Origin: Paraburkholderia sp.
GTDB taxonomy: Bacteria > Pseudomonadota > Gammaproteobacteria > Burkholderiales > Burkholderiaceae
Direction: 5' to 3'
DNA: 64,000 bases
NCBI RefSeq assembly: GCF_004298475.1
Contig: NZ_SCRP01000017.1
Coordinates: 84,480-148,479, forward strand
In this document: one piece after another, positions 29,787 to 38,575 of the stretch
How positions within the stretch are numbered: the stretch's first letter is position 1
How the letters are laid out: the number at the start of each line of letters is the position of its first letter
Position numbers and translations under genes: made by a program
The notes under the pieces: model-generated
Databases searched by the model: none
What the model was told of the DNA's origin: nothing
What the model saw: only the letters and a program-made list of their open reading frames with translations

Positions 29787-30135
29787 TCAAGCATCGAAGC
29801 ACGCCTCCAGCTTTTCACGCATGCTTTGCAGCGCTTCGGGCAAGCCGTGGGAAAGCTTCTTGAACAGATCCGAGTGAAGATCGAGTTCGGCTCGCCAGGC
29901 ATCGGCTTCGACCGAAATCACCTGGTCGAACTGGGCGGGCGTAAAGTCGAGGCCGCTCCAGTCGATATCCTCATAGCGCGGCGAAATGCCGAACGCGTGC
30001 GTGCCGCCGCCCGCCTCGCCCTCGATACGGCACACCATCCACTCCAGCACCCGCATGTTCTCGCCGAAGCCCGGTAACGTGAATTTGCCGTCCGGTCCCT
30101 TGCGGAACCAGTTCACGCAGAAGACGCGCGGCAAG
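29787..30135 (-). pseudogene. pckG: 3' remnant of GTP-dependent PEP carboxykinase
   Basis: About 113 C-terminal codons of a pckG-type gene survive: FCVNWFRKGPDGKFTLPGFG, ENMRVLEWMVCRIEGEAGGG, SPRYEDIDWSGLDF and SMREKLEACF at the end. Full enzymes have about 600 residues, so most of the gene including the catalytic and GTP-binding parts is missing. Similarity stops near 30135; the frame stays open a little farther but is unrelated. The native terminator is still present. The remnant is probably left from a deletion or from duplication followed by loss; a functional copy may exist elsewhere. Confidence 0.85.
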
Positions 30136-30524
30136 GTCGCGAACAAAATGGCGGCAATCGATGCACCGCCGATTCGCGCAGTCGGGCAGATCGTCAAGGG
30201 TTTTTTAACGTGGGGATCGAAACCGTCTGTAAAGCGGCTTGCATCAAAACCCGACAAGCTGTTAAAAATTGAAAAATTCGCGGCAACGCAAATACCGGAC
30301 GGCATCCCACCACCACAACAGCAACTGCGCAGCAACTGTGGTGCCTGCAACGATCGGGGGTAAAAACCTCTGGAGTTCAAAACCGGTTATTCGCAAGCCG
30401 TCCCTGCCGCGATGGCTTTCTATTTTTATATTCAAACCAGCCTGCCGCGCGCTGCATAGTGGGACAACCACCAGATGAACACCCTGTCGCCCTCAAACGG
30501 TGCGACACACAACAACCCCGTGCC
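30136..30524. other. Intergenic region at the pckG break
   Basis: 389 bp with no supportable gene. It spans the broken 5' side of the pckG remnant and the leader of the dehydrogenase gene. The segment 30195-30300 is notably AT-rich (for example GTTAAAAATTGAAAAATTC). No transposon end is visible at the break. Confidence 0.5.
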
Positions 30525-31538
30525 ATGAAAATTGCCATCCTTGACGACTACCAGGACGCTGTCCGCAAGCTCGACTGCTTTCAACTGCTCGCCGATCATG
30601 AGGTCAAGGTTTTCAACAATACCGTGCGCGGACTCGGCCAACTGGCCAGCCGCCTTTCCGAAGTCGACGCCCTCGTGCTGATTCGCGAGCGCACGCGCAT
30701 CAGCTCGCAATTGCTCGACAAGCTTCCGCACCTGCGCATGATCAGCCAGACGGGTCGCGCCGGCACGCACATCGATCTCGCGGCGTGCAGCGAACGCGGC
30801 ATCGCCGTGCTCGAAGGCACCGGATCTCCCGTTGCGCCCGCAGAACTCACCTGGGCGCTCATCATGGCGGCGCAGCGCCGGATTCCGCAGTACGTCGCGA
30901 ACCTCAAGCAAGGTGCGTGGCAGCAGTCGGGCCTGAAAACGTCGGCGATGCCGCAGAACTTCGGGCTTGGCCAGGTGCTGCGCGGACAGACGCTCGGCAT
31001 CTGGAGCTACGGCAAGATCGGCCGGATCGTGGCGGGCTACGGCAAGGCATTCGGCATGCGCGTGGTCGTCTGGGGCCGCGAGCATTCGATCGAAGCCGCG
31101 CTCGCCGATGGCTTCGAAATCGCCGCGAGCCGCGAAGCGCTGTTCGAAGAGAGCGACATCCTTTCGCTGCATCTGCGCCTGCACGACGACACGCGCGGCA
31201 TCGTGAAACAGGAAGATCTGCTGCGCATGAAGCCGACGGCGCTGCTCGTCAACACGAGCCGCGCGGAACTGCTCGAAGAGAATGCCCTCCTCGGCGCGCT
31301 CTCGCACAATCGGCCGGGCATGGTGGCAATTGACGTGTTCGAGAGCGAGCCGATCCTGCAGGGCTACAGCCTGCTGCGCATGGAGAACGTGATCTGCACG
31401 CCGCATATCGGCTACGTGGAGCGCGAGAGCTACGAGCTTTACTTCAGCGCGGCGTTCCGCAATATCCTCGCGTTCGATGCCGGCGATATGTCGAGCGTTA
31501 CCAATCCGCAAGCGCTGCAAGGCGGACGTCGCAAGTAA
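30525..31538 (+). CDS. D-2-hydroxyacid dehydrogenase family protein
   Basis: NAD(P)-dependent oxidoreductase of the formate/glycerate dehydrogenase fold, acting on 2-hydroxy or 2-keto acids. The 337-residue protein has the dinucleotide loop LGIWSYGKIGRIVAGYG and the catalytic Arg in VNTSRAELL, the Glu in DVFESEP and the His in TPHIGY. The loop is GxWxxGxxG-like rather than strict GxGxxG. The start MKIAILDDYQDAV at 30525 is the family norm. The substrate cannot be told. Confidence 0.9.
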   Translation: MKIAILDDYQDAVRKLDCFQLLADHEVKVFNNTVRGLGQLASRLSEVDALVLIRERTRISSQLLDKLPHLRMISQTGRAGTHIDLAACSERGIAVLEGTGSPVAPAELTWALIMAAQRRIPQYVANLKQGAWQQSGLKTSAMPQNFGLGQVLRGQTLGIWSYGKIGRIVAGYGKAFGMRVVVWGREHSIEAALADGFEIAASREALFEESDILSLHLRLHDDTRGIVKQEDLLRMKPTALLVNTSRAELLEENALLGALSHNRPGMVAIDVFESEPILQGYSLLRMENVICTPHIGYVERESYELYFSAAFRNILAFDAGDMSSVTNPQALQGGRRK

Positions 31539-31627
31539 GCGGCGGGTGGACGGCGCACATGCCGTCCACGTTTTAATCCATGGGTGGGCCGATTCGGTGT
31601 GAAAGCGCTAATGCGTGAATGCGCCGC

Positions 31628-32494
31628 TTACGCGCGTGCCGCGGTTCCTAGCACTTCGGGCAGGCGCGCGAGGAAACGCTCGCCGTCGAAGCGGCCGAGG
31701 TCGTAGGCTTGCTGCATCTGACGCGGGCTCGTATAGTCCCAGCTCGAAATCGGCACCTTGGCCGATGGCTGCACGTACACGCGCTGCTGCACGCCGTGCG
31801 ACACGACGAACATCTGCGGACGCGGATAGAGACGCGTCACCATCACAAGCACGGTGCCGGGCGCGGCATCGAGCGCATCGACCGGCACGTTGTCGACCAT
31901 CCCGCCATCGAGCACGGGCCGCCCATTGCGCCGCAGAACCGGCGTGAACGGCGGCGTGCATGACGATTGCAGAATCAGATCGGCGAGATCCTCGACGCTT
32001 TCGCATGCCTGAGCCGTGACGAACTCAGGGTGAAAGCCGAGCTTGCGGCCGAGCGTGGGGTGCAGCGTCTTGCGGACGTACTTCTCGATGTTGTAAGCGA
32101 TGAGCCCTGCGGCGACCGCACTGCGCGCGCCGAGCCAGCGCGGCATGTGCGATACGCCGATGCGAATCTCCGGCGCGTTCTTGAGGTTGCTGAAATGCTC
32201 GCCGTAGATGTCGAGCAGCGCCTTGCGGTAGATGCGGTAATGCGGAAACACCGATTCGCCGCGCAGCAGGTTGCCCCAATAGGCATTGCGCGTGTTGTGG
32301 CGCAGCGCGTGCTCGTAGTAGCGCATGACCCAGTCGGCTTCGCGCGTGTAGAGCATGCACGCGGTGGCGGCACCCGCAGAAATGCCCGCGATCACGCGCG
32401 GACGGATATTCAGCTCGGGCTGCACGACATCCCAGAAACCGGCCTGCCACCAGCAGCGGTTGCCGCCCCCGGCGAAAACTACCTGATCGAACAT
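31628..32494 (-). CDS. Patatin-like phospholipase family protein
   Basis: 288-residue serine hydrolase of the patatin type with a Ser-Asp dyad. The oxyanion loop is AGGGNRC at 8-14, the nucleophile Ser39 lies in GISAG, and the dyad Asp196 is in LDGGMVDN. No signal peptide is evident, so it is probably cytoplasmic or secreted by a specialised route. It converges on the dehydrogenase gene. Lipid acyl-hydrolase activity is inferred from the fold only. Confidence 0.9.
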   Translation of the reverse strand: MFDQVVFAGGGNRCWWQAGFWDVVQPELNIRPRVIAGISAGAATACMLYTREADWVMRYYEHALRHNTRNAYWGNLLRGESVFPHYRIYRKALLDIYGEHFSNLKNAPEIRIGVSHMPRWLGARSAVAAGLIAYNIEKYVRKTLHPTLGRKLGFHPEFVTAQACESVEDLADLILQSSCTPPFTPVLRRNGRPVLDGGMVDNVPVDALDAAPGTVLVMVTRLYPRPQMFVVSHGVQQRVYVQPSAKVPISSWDYTSPRQMQQAYDLGRFDGERFLARLPEVLGTAARA

Positions 32495-32848
32495 GCGGAC
32501 TGCCTCCTTCTGCCTTCTGCCTTCTGTCGGCTGGATGCACGATCTTAGTCGAGCAGCGCGTGGGTGGAGATGGTGTGGGCGGCCATCTGGTTGTTTTCGT
32601 TGTAGAGTTCCACTTCGTTAGGCGGCGGATTGCAGCCCGTGGGCAGTTCCCGTGCGGTGACGGGTGGATATGGCCGCGGTTCCGCCACATCTTGCGGGGT
32701 AGGCTCACCGTGGCGCGGTATCGCGCCGACAGTGCCCGACTGGAGCTGTGCCCGACGCCTTTCACCAGCCCCGCTGCGAAATTTTTGAGGGATTTTGCGA
32801 AAAGAGCTTGGCAAGACGGGAAACCTACTGCATAATTCCGCTTCTGTT
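32495..32848. other. Intergenic region, patatin gene / tRNA-Lys
   Basis: 354 bp. An open minus-strand frame at 32545-32814 (89 codons) ends in a plausible-looking ENNQMAAHTISTHALLD but has an atypical Arg/Pro-rich start and no good ribosome site, so I do not call it. The tRNA-Lys promoter should be in the last 60 bp, where GCATAATTC resembles a -10 box. Confidence 0.45.
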
Positions 32849-32924
32849 GGGGCGTTAGCTCAGTTGGTAGAGCAGCGGACTCTTAATCCGTAGGTCGAGT
32901 GTTCGAGCCACTCACGCCCCACCA
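32849..32924 (+). tRNA. tRNA-Lys (anticodon CTT)
   Basis: 76-nt cloverleaf beginning GGGGCGTTAGCTCAGTTGG with encoded CCA at the end. The anticodon arm CGGA-CTCTTAA-TCCG gives anticodon CTT, reading AAG. The acceptor stem GGGGCGT pairs with ACGCCCC. A strong terminator follows at 32935. Confidence 0.98.
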
Positions 32925-32934
32925 AGTATTCAAC

Positions 32935-32965
32935 AAAAAGCCCAGTCGCCACGACTGGGCTTTTT
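32935..32965 (+). terminator. Intrinsic terminator after tRNA-Lys
   Basis: Stem AAAAGCCCAGTCG with CGACTGGGCTTTT and a CCA loop, with T-runs on the plus strand. It is symmetrical enough to serve the convergent gene at 32996 as well. Confidence 0.93.
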
Positions 32966-32995
32966 GCTTTCTGGGTTCTGTGCAGGCATTTCGGG

Positions 32996-33349
32996 TCAAT
33001 GCGACGGCTGCACCTCTTGCACTTCGCCCGCGTCGTTGGACTTGCCCGCAATAGGCGACACAACAGCAATATTGCTCGTCGACACGTAGTCGCCGCCATA
33101 GTCGAGCCTCGCAGTTATCCAAACCCTCGCCCCAATCGGGAGCACGACGGCCGTAGCATCATAAAAATCCGAGCCCGGCGCAAAGACGTAACCGTCGTTG
33201 GGAAGTAAATCGACAGTTTTCGTGAAGCTCTGCGCGTCCGCAGCATCGTCGGGACCAATGAAACTTCCTTTTTGCTTACCCTTCGGAAGCTCCTTTATCG
33301 TTAGCTCGAATGCCCCCATCCGGCTGACAGTACGCCCAACCTGCCACAT
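32996..33349 (-). CDS. Hypothetical protein
   Basis: 117-residue protein of unknown function, with no recognisable domain. It contains GAFELTIKELPKGKQKGSFI, PNDGYVFAPGSDFYDATAVV and WITARLDYGGDYVSTSNIAVV, a beta-rich soluble composition without membrane segments. The ATG at 33349 was preferred because GGAGG lies eight bases upstream; a TTG five codons earlier is also open. It converges on tRNA-Lys and diverges from glpR. Codon use looks like that of a real gene but is less GC-rich than its neighbours. Confidence 0.6.
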   Translation of the reverse strand: MWQVGRTVSRMGAFELTIKELPKGKQKGSFIGPDDAADAQSFTKTVDLLPNDGYVFAPGSDFYDATAVVLPIGARVWITARLDYGGDYVSTSNIAVVSPIAGKSNDAGEVQEVQPSH

Positions 33350-33379
33350 TCTCCCCGCCTCCAAAGCCCCGACAAAATG

Positions 33380-33390
33380 TTCGTTCGAAC
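33380..33390. promoter_or_regulatory. Possible GlpR operator upstream of glpR
   Basis: TTCGTTCGAAC contains the palindrome GTTCGAAC, resembling GlpR half-sites (TTCG/CGAA), 48 bp before glpR. Spacing between half-sites is shorter than in the glpD operator, so autoregulation is only suggested. Confidence 0.35.
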
Positions 33391-33437
33391 TTCAGTAGAA
33401 TAGTGTCCGCTTCTCCACGAGCCTCCCAACCAGAACC

Positions 33438-34229
33438 ATGACCCGAGACCCTCGCCTGACCCTCAATGCGCGCCAGCAGGAACTGCTTGAATGGGTGCAG
33501 CGCGACGGCTTCGTCACCGTCGAGGATCTCGCGTCGCACTTCAACGTCACGCCGCAGACGACCCGCCGCGACGTGAACATGCTGGCCGACCTGAATCTCC
33601 TGCGCCGCTATCACGGCGGCGCGAGCCTGCCGACGAGTTCGGAAAACGTCTCGTACACCGCGCGCCAGTCGATGTTCCATGATGAAAAGCGGCGCATCGC
33701 GGCGCTCGCGGCCATGCACATCCCCGACCAGGCGTCGCTCTTCATCAACCTCGGCACGACCACCGAGGAAGTTGCGCGCGCGCTTCACCGCCATCGCGGT
33801 CTGCACGTGATCACCAATAATCTGAACGTCGCGAGCATGATGAGCGGCTACCAGGAGTGCGAGGTGATGATCACGGGCGGCGTCGTGCGGCCATGGGACA
33901 AGGGGATCGTCGGCGAACTCACGATCGATTTCATTCGCCAGTTCAAAGTCGATTACGCGATCATCGGCACGTCGTCGATCGAAACGGACGGCACGCTGCG
34001 CGACTTCGATACGCGCGAAGTCCGCGTCGCACAGGCGATCATTCAGCACGCGCGCACGGTCTATCTGGTCGCGGATCATTCGAAGTTCGGCCGTCCGGCG
34101 CTCGCCCGCCAGGGGCATCTGAACCAGGTCCACGCACTCTTCACCGACAAGGCGCCGCCCGCCGAAATGAGCGAAACCATCACGGCGGCCGCCACCCAGG
34201 TCTACGTCGCCGACCAGCCAGCGCGGTAA
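33438..34229 (+). CDS. glpR: DeoR-family glycerol-3-phosphate regulon repressor
   Basis: 263-residue repressor of the glycerol genes, expected to be released by glycerol-3-phosphate. The N-terminal DeoR helix-turn-helix is at about 8-60 (QELLEWVQRDGFVTVEDLAS, VTPQTTRRDVNML). The sugar-phosphate-binding domain follows with FINLGTTTEEVARAL, ITNNLNVASMM and the terminal VYLVADHSKFGRPA. Placement directly upstream of glpD, with a matching operator, supports the name. It runs rightwards ahead of glpD-glpK-glpF. Confidence 0.94.
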   Translation: MTRDPRLTLNARQQELLEWVQRDGFVTVEDLASHFNVTPQTTRRDVNMLADLNLLRRYHGGASLPTSSENVSYTARQSMFHDEKRRIAALAAMHIPDQASLFINLGTTTEEVARALHRHRGLHVITNNLNVASMMSGYQECEVMITGGVVRPWDKGIVGELTIDFIRQFKVDYAIIGTSSIETDGTLRDFDTREVRVAQAIIQHARTVYLVADHSKFGRPALARQGHLNQVHALFTDKAPPAEMSETITAAATQVYVADQPAR

Positions 34230-34408
34230 TCCACCCGGCGGGCACCTTCCCGGCCCGTCTGCCATTACCGCGGCTGCAACGGCGGCGGCTGCAACGACAG
34301 CAGCAGCAGCGGCGGCAATATCCCCCACCCGTCTTCCCCGGCCCGCGCGCCGGGCACGCCTGTTCCGTCAAGAAACGAGCTTTACTTTTTCGATTTCGCT
34401 CGCTAAAG

Positions 34409-34420
34409 TTCGAATTCGAA
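34409..34420. promoter_or_regulatory. GlpR operator in front of glpD
   Basis: TTCGAATTCGAA is a perfect palindrome of the form TTCG-N4-CGAA, the core of known GlpR operators. It lies 37 bp before the glpD GTG start in an AT-rich stretch; further TTCG half-sites occur at about 34389 and 34394. Confidence 0.75.
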
Positions 34421-34457
34421 AATTTGAGGTTCGTTTAACCCTTTTCAGGAACTGCGG

Positions 34458-35996
34458 GTGACTCGACAGAACCGGTACGATCTGCTCGTCGTCGGAGGCG
34501 GCATCAACGGCGCGGGCATTGCGCGCGACGCGGCTGGGCGCGGGCTGTCCGTGCTCCTTTGCGAGCAGGACGACCTCGCGTCGCACACGTCGTCGGCCAG
34601 CACCAAGCTGATTCACGGCGGGCTGCGCTATCTCGAGTACCGCGAGTTCGGGCTCGTGCGCAAGGCGCTGCTGGAGCGCGAAACGCTGCTGCGCGCGGCG
34701 CCGCACATCATGCGGCCGCTGCGTTTCGTCATGCCGCACATGCCGAATCTGCGCCCGGCGTGGCTGATCCGCATCGGCCTGTTCCTCTACGACCATCTCG
34801 CGAAACGCGAACTGCTGCCGGGCTCGCGCGCTATCGACATGCGCCGCCACCCGGCGGGCGCGCCGCTCGCCGATTCGATCCGGCACGGTTTTGTCTACTC
34901 GGACGGCTGGGTCGACGACGCGCGTCTCGTCGTCCTGAACGCGCTCGATGCGAAGGAACGCGGCGCGACGATCCTCACGCACACAAAGCTCGTGTCCGCG
35001 CAGCGCGCCAACGGTGAATGGCATGCGCAACTGCAGCGCGCGGACGGTTCGACCGTCACCGTGTGCGCCCGCGCGATTGCGAACGCTGCGGGCCCGTGGG
35101 TCGGCAGCGTGCTGCATGGGGCGCTCGGCGCGGACGCCAATCACAGCGTGCGTCTCGTGAAGGGCAGCCACATCGTCACGAAGCGCCTGTTCGAACACGA
35201 TCACGCATACATTTTCCAGAATCCGGACAAGCGGATCATCTTCGCGATTCCATACGAGCACGATTTCACGCTGATCGGCACGACCGACGTCGCGTACCGC
35301 GCCGATCCCGCTCACGTCGCAATCGACGCCGACGAAACGCGCTACCTGTGCGATTCGATCAACCGCTATTTCAAGCGCAAGATAACGCCCGCCGACGTGT
35401 GCTGGACCTACTCCGGCGTGCGCCCGCTGCTCGAAGAGGAAGGCGCCGACAATCCGTCCGCCGTCACGCGCGACTATCGTCTGGAGATGGATGACACCGA
35501 CGCCGCGCCGCTCCTGTCTGTATTCGGCGGCAAGATCACGACGTTTCGCAAGCTCGCGGAGGAAGCATCCGATCTGCTGTGCCGCGCGCTGGGCTCGTCC
35601 GCCGGGGCGTGGACGGCCGGCAAGCCGCTGCCGGGCGGGGACATCGCAAACGCGAATTTCGAGTCGTTCGCCAAGGCATTCGCATCACGCCATCCGTGGT
35701 TGCCCGCCGCGCTCGCGCGACGCTACGCGCACGCATACGGCACGCGTGCGGAACACATGATCGGCGATGCCCGATCGCTTGACGGACTGGGTGCGGAAAT
35801 CGTCCCCGGAATCTACGAAAGAGAGCTGCGCTACCTGCGCGACACCGAATGGGCGACGTGCGCGGAAGATGTCCTGTGGCGCCGCTCGAAGCTCGGTCTG
35901 CACGTCACGCCGGGCTCGCTCGACGCAGTCGCAGCCGGTCTCGACCGATGGTTCGCCACAGCACCAGCAGCACCCGCGGCCTCGGCCGCACATTGA
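34458..35996 (+). CDS. glpD: Aerobic glycerol-3-phosphate dehydrogenase
   Basis: FAD-dependent, membrane-associated enzyme oxidising glycerol-3-phosphate to dihydroxyacetone phosphate and passing electrons to quinone. The 512-residue protein has the FAD loop LLVVGGGINGAGIARDAAGR at residues 8-27, STKLIHGGLRYLEY near 49-62, a central GTTDVAYR block and a C-terminal DAO_C region with the DVLWRRSKLGL motif. Translation starts at GTG 34458. A 12-bp tandem repeat follows its stop codon. Confidence 0.96.
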   Translation: MTRQNRYDLLVVGGGINGAGIARDAAGRGLSVLLCEQDDLASHTSSASTKLIHGGLRYLEYREFGLVRKALLERETLLRAAPHIMRPLRFVMPHMPNLRPAWLIRIGLFLYDHLAKRELLPGSRAIDMRRHPAGAPLADSIRHGFVYSDGWVDDARLVVLNALDAKERGATILTHTKLVSAQRANGEWHAQLQRADGSTVTVCARAIANAAGPWVGSVLHGALGADANHSVRLVKGSHIVTKRLFEHDHAYIFQNPDKRIIFAIPYEHDFTLIGTTDVAYRADPAHVAIDADETRYLCDSINRYFKRKITPADVCWTYSGVRPLLEEEGADNPSAVTRDYRLEMDDTDAAPLLSVFGGKITTFRKLAEEASDLLCRALGSSAGAWTAGKPLPGGDIANANFESFAKAFASRHPWLPAALARRYAHAYGTRAEHMIGDARSLDGLGAEIVPGIYERELRYLRDTEWATCAEDVLWRRSKLGLHVTPGSLDAVAAGLDRWFATAPAAPAASAAH

Positions 35997-35997
35997 G

Positions 35998-36057
35998 CGA
36001 TTTACAGCTCGATTTGCAGCCCGATTTGCAGCCTTAATTGCAGTCCGATTTGCAGCA
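35998..36057. repeat. 12-bp tandem repeat, five units, between glpD and glpK
   Basis: Five head-to-tail copies of CGATTTGCAGCC-like 12-mers starting at 35998, 36010, 36022, 36034 and 36046. Copies two and three are identical; the others have one to four changes. It begins right after the glpD stop and ends 65 bp before glpK. Confidence 0.9.
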
Positions 36058-36121
36058 AAAGGCGCGTCTTTCGCCGCGCCAATCACAACGACCAATAAAC
36101 CAATAGATGGAGATAAGCGAC

Positions 36122-37624
36122 ATGCCGGACCAGTACATCCTCGCGCTTGACCAGGGAACCACCAGCTCCCGGGCGATGCTGTTCGACCGCCAGGGCAATA
36201 TCGTGTCGAGCGCCCAGAAGGAGTTCGAGCAGATCTATCCGCGTCCGGGCTGGGTCGAGCACGATCCGCAGGAAATCTGGTCGTCGCAGGCCGGCGTCGC
36301 GGCGGAAGCGGTCACGCGCGCGGGCCTGAACGGCGCGTCGATTGCGGCGATCGGCATTACGAACCAGCGCGAAACGACCATCGTCTGGGATCGCGAAACC
36401 GGCCATCCGATCTACAACGCCATCGTGTGGCAGGACCACCGCACCGCCGACTTCTGCGACCAGTTGAAAGCGCAAGGGCTGGAAGCCATGGTGCGCGCAA
36501 AGACCGGCCTGCCGATCGATTCTTACTTCTCCGCCACGAAGATCCGCTGGATCCTCGACAACGTCGAAGGCGCACGCGAGAAAGCACGTCAGGGCAAGCT
36601 CGCGTTCGGCACGGTCGATAGCTGGCTCGTCTGGAATTTCACGCGGCACGAACTGCACGTGACGGATGTGACGAACGCGTCGCGCACGATGCTCTTCAAC
36701 ATCCACACGCTCCAGTGGGACGACGCGCTGCTCGAAGCGCTCGACATTCCGCGCAGCATGCTGCCCGAAGTGAAAGCGTCGTCGGAAATCTACGGCCACA
36801 CGAAAACCACGGTGTTTGCGTCGAAAATTCCGCTCGCGGGCATCGCGGGCGATCAGCAGGCGGCGCTGTTCGGCCAGATGTGCACGACGTCCGGCATGGT
36901 GAAGAACACTTACGGCACCGGCTGCTTCCTGATGATGAACACCGGCGCCAAGCCGATCGAATCGAAGAACAATCTCGTGACGACGGTGGCCTGGCAGATC
37001 GGCAACGAGATCAACTACGCGCTCGAAGGCAGCATCTTCATCGCGGGCGCGGTCGTGCAGTGGCTGCGCGACGGTCTTGGCGTGATCCGCAGCGCGCCGG
37101 AAGTCGAGGCGCTCGCGGCCAGCGTGCCGCACAGCGACGGCGTGTATCTCGTACCCGCCTTCGCCGGCCTCGGCGCGCCGCACTGGAAGGCCCACGCACG
37201 CGGCTCGCTGTTCGGCGTCACGCGCGGCACGACCTCCGCGCATCTTTCGCGGGCTGCGCTCGACTCGATCGCGTATCAATCGTCCGATGTGCTGCGCGCG
37301 ATGGAGGCCGACTCGGGCATTCGTATCGGCGAGCTGCGTGTCGACGGCGGCGCGAGCGCGAACAACCTCCTGATGCAGTTCCAGGCCGACCTGCTCGGCG
37401 TCGATGTCGTGCGCCCGCAGATCACCGAGACAACGGCGCTCGGCGCGGCGTATCTCGCGGGTCTTGCCATCGGCTACTGGAGCAGCATCGGCGATCTGCA
37501 AAGCCAGTGGCAGCTCGACCGGCGCTTCTCGCGCACGAAGCCAGCGGCAGAAGTCGACAAGTGCCAGGCCGGCTGGCAGCGCGCCGTGCGCGCCGCGATT
37601 GCGTGGGCCGACGACTCGCACTGA
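36122..37624 (+). CDS. glpK: Glycerol kinase
   Basis: Phosphorylates glycerol to sn-glycerol-3-phosphate with ATP. The FGGY-family protein has [16 protein letters not shown] at residues 6-21, [11 protein letters not shown] with the glycerol-contacting Arg-Glu, and [19 protein letters not shown] near the C-terminus. I chose ATG 36122 ([12 protein letters not shown], 500 residues) because GGAG lies nine bases upstream; an ATG five codons earlier overlaps that site. It sits between glpD and glpF. Confidence 0.97.
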   Translation: MPDQYILALDQGTTSSRAMLFDRQGNIVSSAQKEFEQIYPRPGWVEHDPQEIWSSQAGVAAEAVTRAGLNGASIAAIGITNQRETTIVWDRETGHPIYNAIVWQDHRTADFCDQLKAQGLEAMVRAKTGLPIDSYFSATKIRWILDNVEGAREKARQGKLAFGTVDSWLVWNFTRHELHVTDVTNASRTMLFNIHTLQWDDALLEALDIPRSMLPEVKASSEIYGHTKTTVFASKIPLAGIAGDQQAALFGQMCTTSGMVKNTYGTGCFLMMNTGAKPIESKNNLVTTVAWQIGNEINYALEGSIFIAGAVVQWLRDGLGVIRSAPEVEALAASVPHSDGVYLVPAFAGLGAPHWKAHARGSLFGVTRGTTSAHLSRAALDSIAYQSSDVLRAMEADSGIRIGELRVDGGASANNLLMQFQADLLGVDVVRPQITETTALGAAYLAGLAIGYWSSIGDLQSQWQLDRRFSRTKPAAEVDKCQAGWQRAVRAAIAWADDSH

Positions 37625-37665
37625 GCCGCCTGCCTGCCGTAGCACCCCCACAATAAAACCACATG

Positions 37666-37711
37666 CCCCGCACGGCGCTTCGCGTGCATTGCACGCGGCT
37701 GCCGTGCGGGG
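37666..37711. repeat. Large hairpin between glpK and glpF
   Basis: An 11-bp outer stem (CCCCGCACGGC with GCCGTGCGGGG) encloses a second hairpin, CGCGTGC-ATT-GCACGCG. It ends 13 bp before the glpF ATG, just in front of the GGAG ribosome site. There is no U-run, so it is not a standard terminator; it may modulate glpF translation or mRNA stability. Confidence 0.75.
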
Positions 37712-37724
37712 CGGAGAGACAACC

Positions 37725-38441
37725 ATGTCACCCTACATAGCGGAATTCATCGGCACGGCAATCGTCGTGCTGCTCGGCAACGGCGCAGTGGCCAACGTGC
37801 TTCTGGCCAAAACCAAAGGCCGGGGCGCGGACCTCATCGTCATCGTGATGGGCTGGGCGATGGCCGTGTTCGTTGCGGTCTACGTGACGGCGTCGTTCAG
37901 CGGCGCGCACCTGAACCCGATCGTCACGATCAGTCTCGCGCTCGCGGGCAAATTCGCATGGTCCAAGGTCGGCGGCTATATCGTTGCGCAGATGCTCGGC
38001 GGGATGGCCGGTGCATGCCTCGTCTGGCTCGCGTACCGCCAGCACTTCGCGAGCGAAGCCGACCCCGATCTCAAGCTCGCGGTGTTCTGCACGGCGCCGG
38101 CCATCCGCAACACCACGCACAACGTGATTACCGAAGCGATCTGTACCTTCGTGCTGATTCTCGGCGTGCTGTATCTGGCCGCGCCGCAAGTCGGCCTCGG
38201 CGCACTCGACGCGCTGCCGGTCGGCCTGCTCGTGCTCGGCATCGGCATTTCGCTCGGCGGCCCGACGGGCTACGCGATGAGCCCTGCACGCGACCTGTCG
38301 CCGCGCATCATGCATGCGCTGCTGCCGATCCCCGGCAAACGCGACAGCGACTGGCGCTACGCATGGGTTCCGGTGATCGGCCCGCTGCTGGGCGGCACGG
38401 CTGCGGCGCGCCTCTATCTGTACCTGCACACGATGAGTTGA
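37725..38441 (+). CDS. glpF: MIP-family glycerol facilitator
   Basis: Inner-membrane channel (238 residues, about six membrane segments) for glycerol uptake, by position after glpK. The two pore half-helix motifs are atypical: HLNPIVT near residue 64 instead of NPA, and AMSPARDLSPR near 186 instead of NPAR. The Arg of the selectivity filter is kept. The start MSPYIAEFIGTAIVV at 37725 has GGAG eight bases upstream. A bidirectional terminator follows, closing the glp cluster. Confidence 0.9.
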   Translation: MSPYIAEFIGTAIVVLLGNGAVANVLLAKTKGRGADLIVIVMGWAMAVFVAVYVTASFSGAHLNPIVTISLALAGKFAWSKVGGYIVAQMLGGMAGACLVWLAYRQHFASEADPDLKLAVFCTAPAIRNTTHNVITEAICTFVLILGVLYLAAPQVGLGALDALPVGLLVLGIGISLGGPTGYAMSPARDLSPRIMHALLPIPGKRDSDWRYAWVPVIGPLLGGTAAARLYLYLHTMS

Positions 38442-38473
38442 TCGCGCAACGTTCCCGCGAAGTTGCGGGGGCA

Positions 38474-38516
38474 ATGAAAAAGCCTGCGAACGGTCGACGT
38501 TCGCAGGCTTTTTCAT
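38474..38516. terminator. Strong bidirectional terminator after glpF
   Basis: ATGAAAAAGCCTGCGAAC pairs perfectly with GTTCGCAGGCTTTTTCAT (18 bp) around a 7-base loop. A and T runs on both sides let it serve glpF and the convergent zinc-ribbon gene. Confidence 0.94.
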
Positions 38517-38575
38517 GCCGACATTTCTTTCGCTATCCAGAACAACTCAATGCTGAGCGCCTGCGGAGCGCGCCT

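Noticed and set aside
32545-32814. 89-codon minus-strand frame between the patatin gene and tRNA-Lys
   Set aside because: The tail looks protein-like, but the start is poor, no ribosome site is seen and composition is Arg/Pro-rich. Kept as intergenic.
35998-36057. CRISPR array
   Set aside because: Repeats are 12 bp, directly adjacent with no spacers, and no cas genes are present. The same applies to the repeats at 14085 and 28490.
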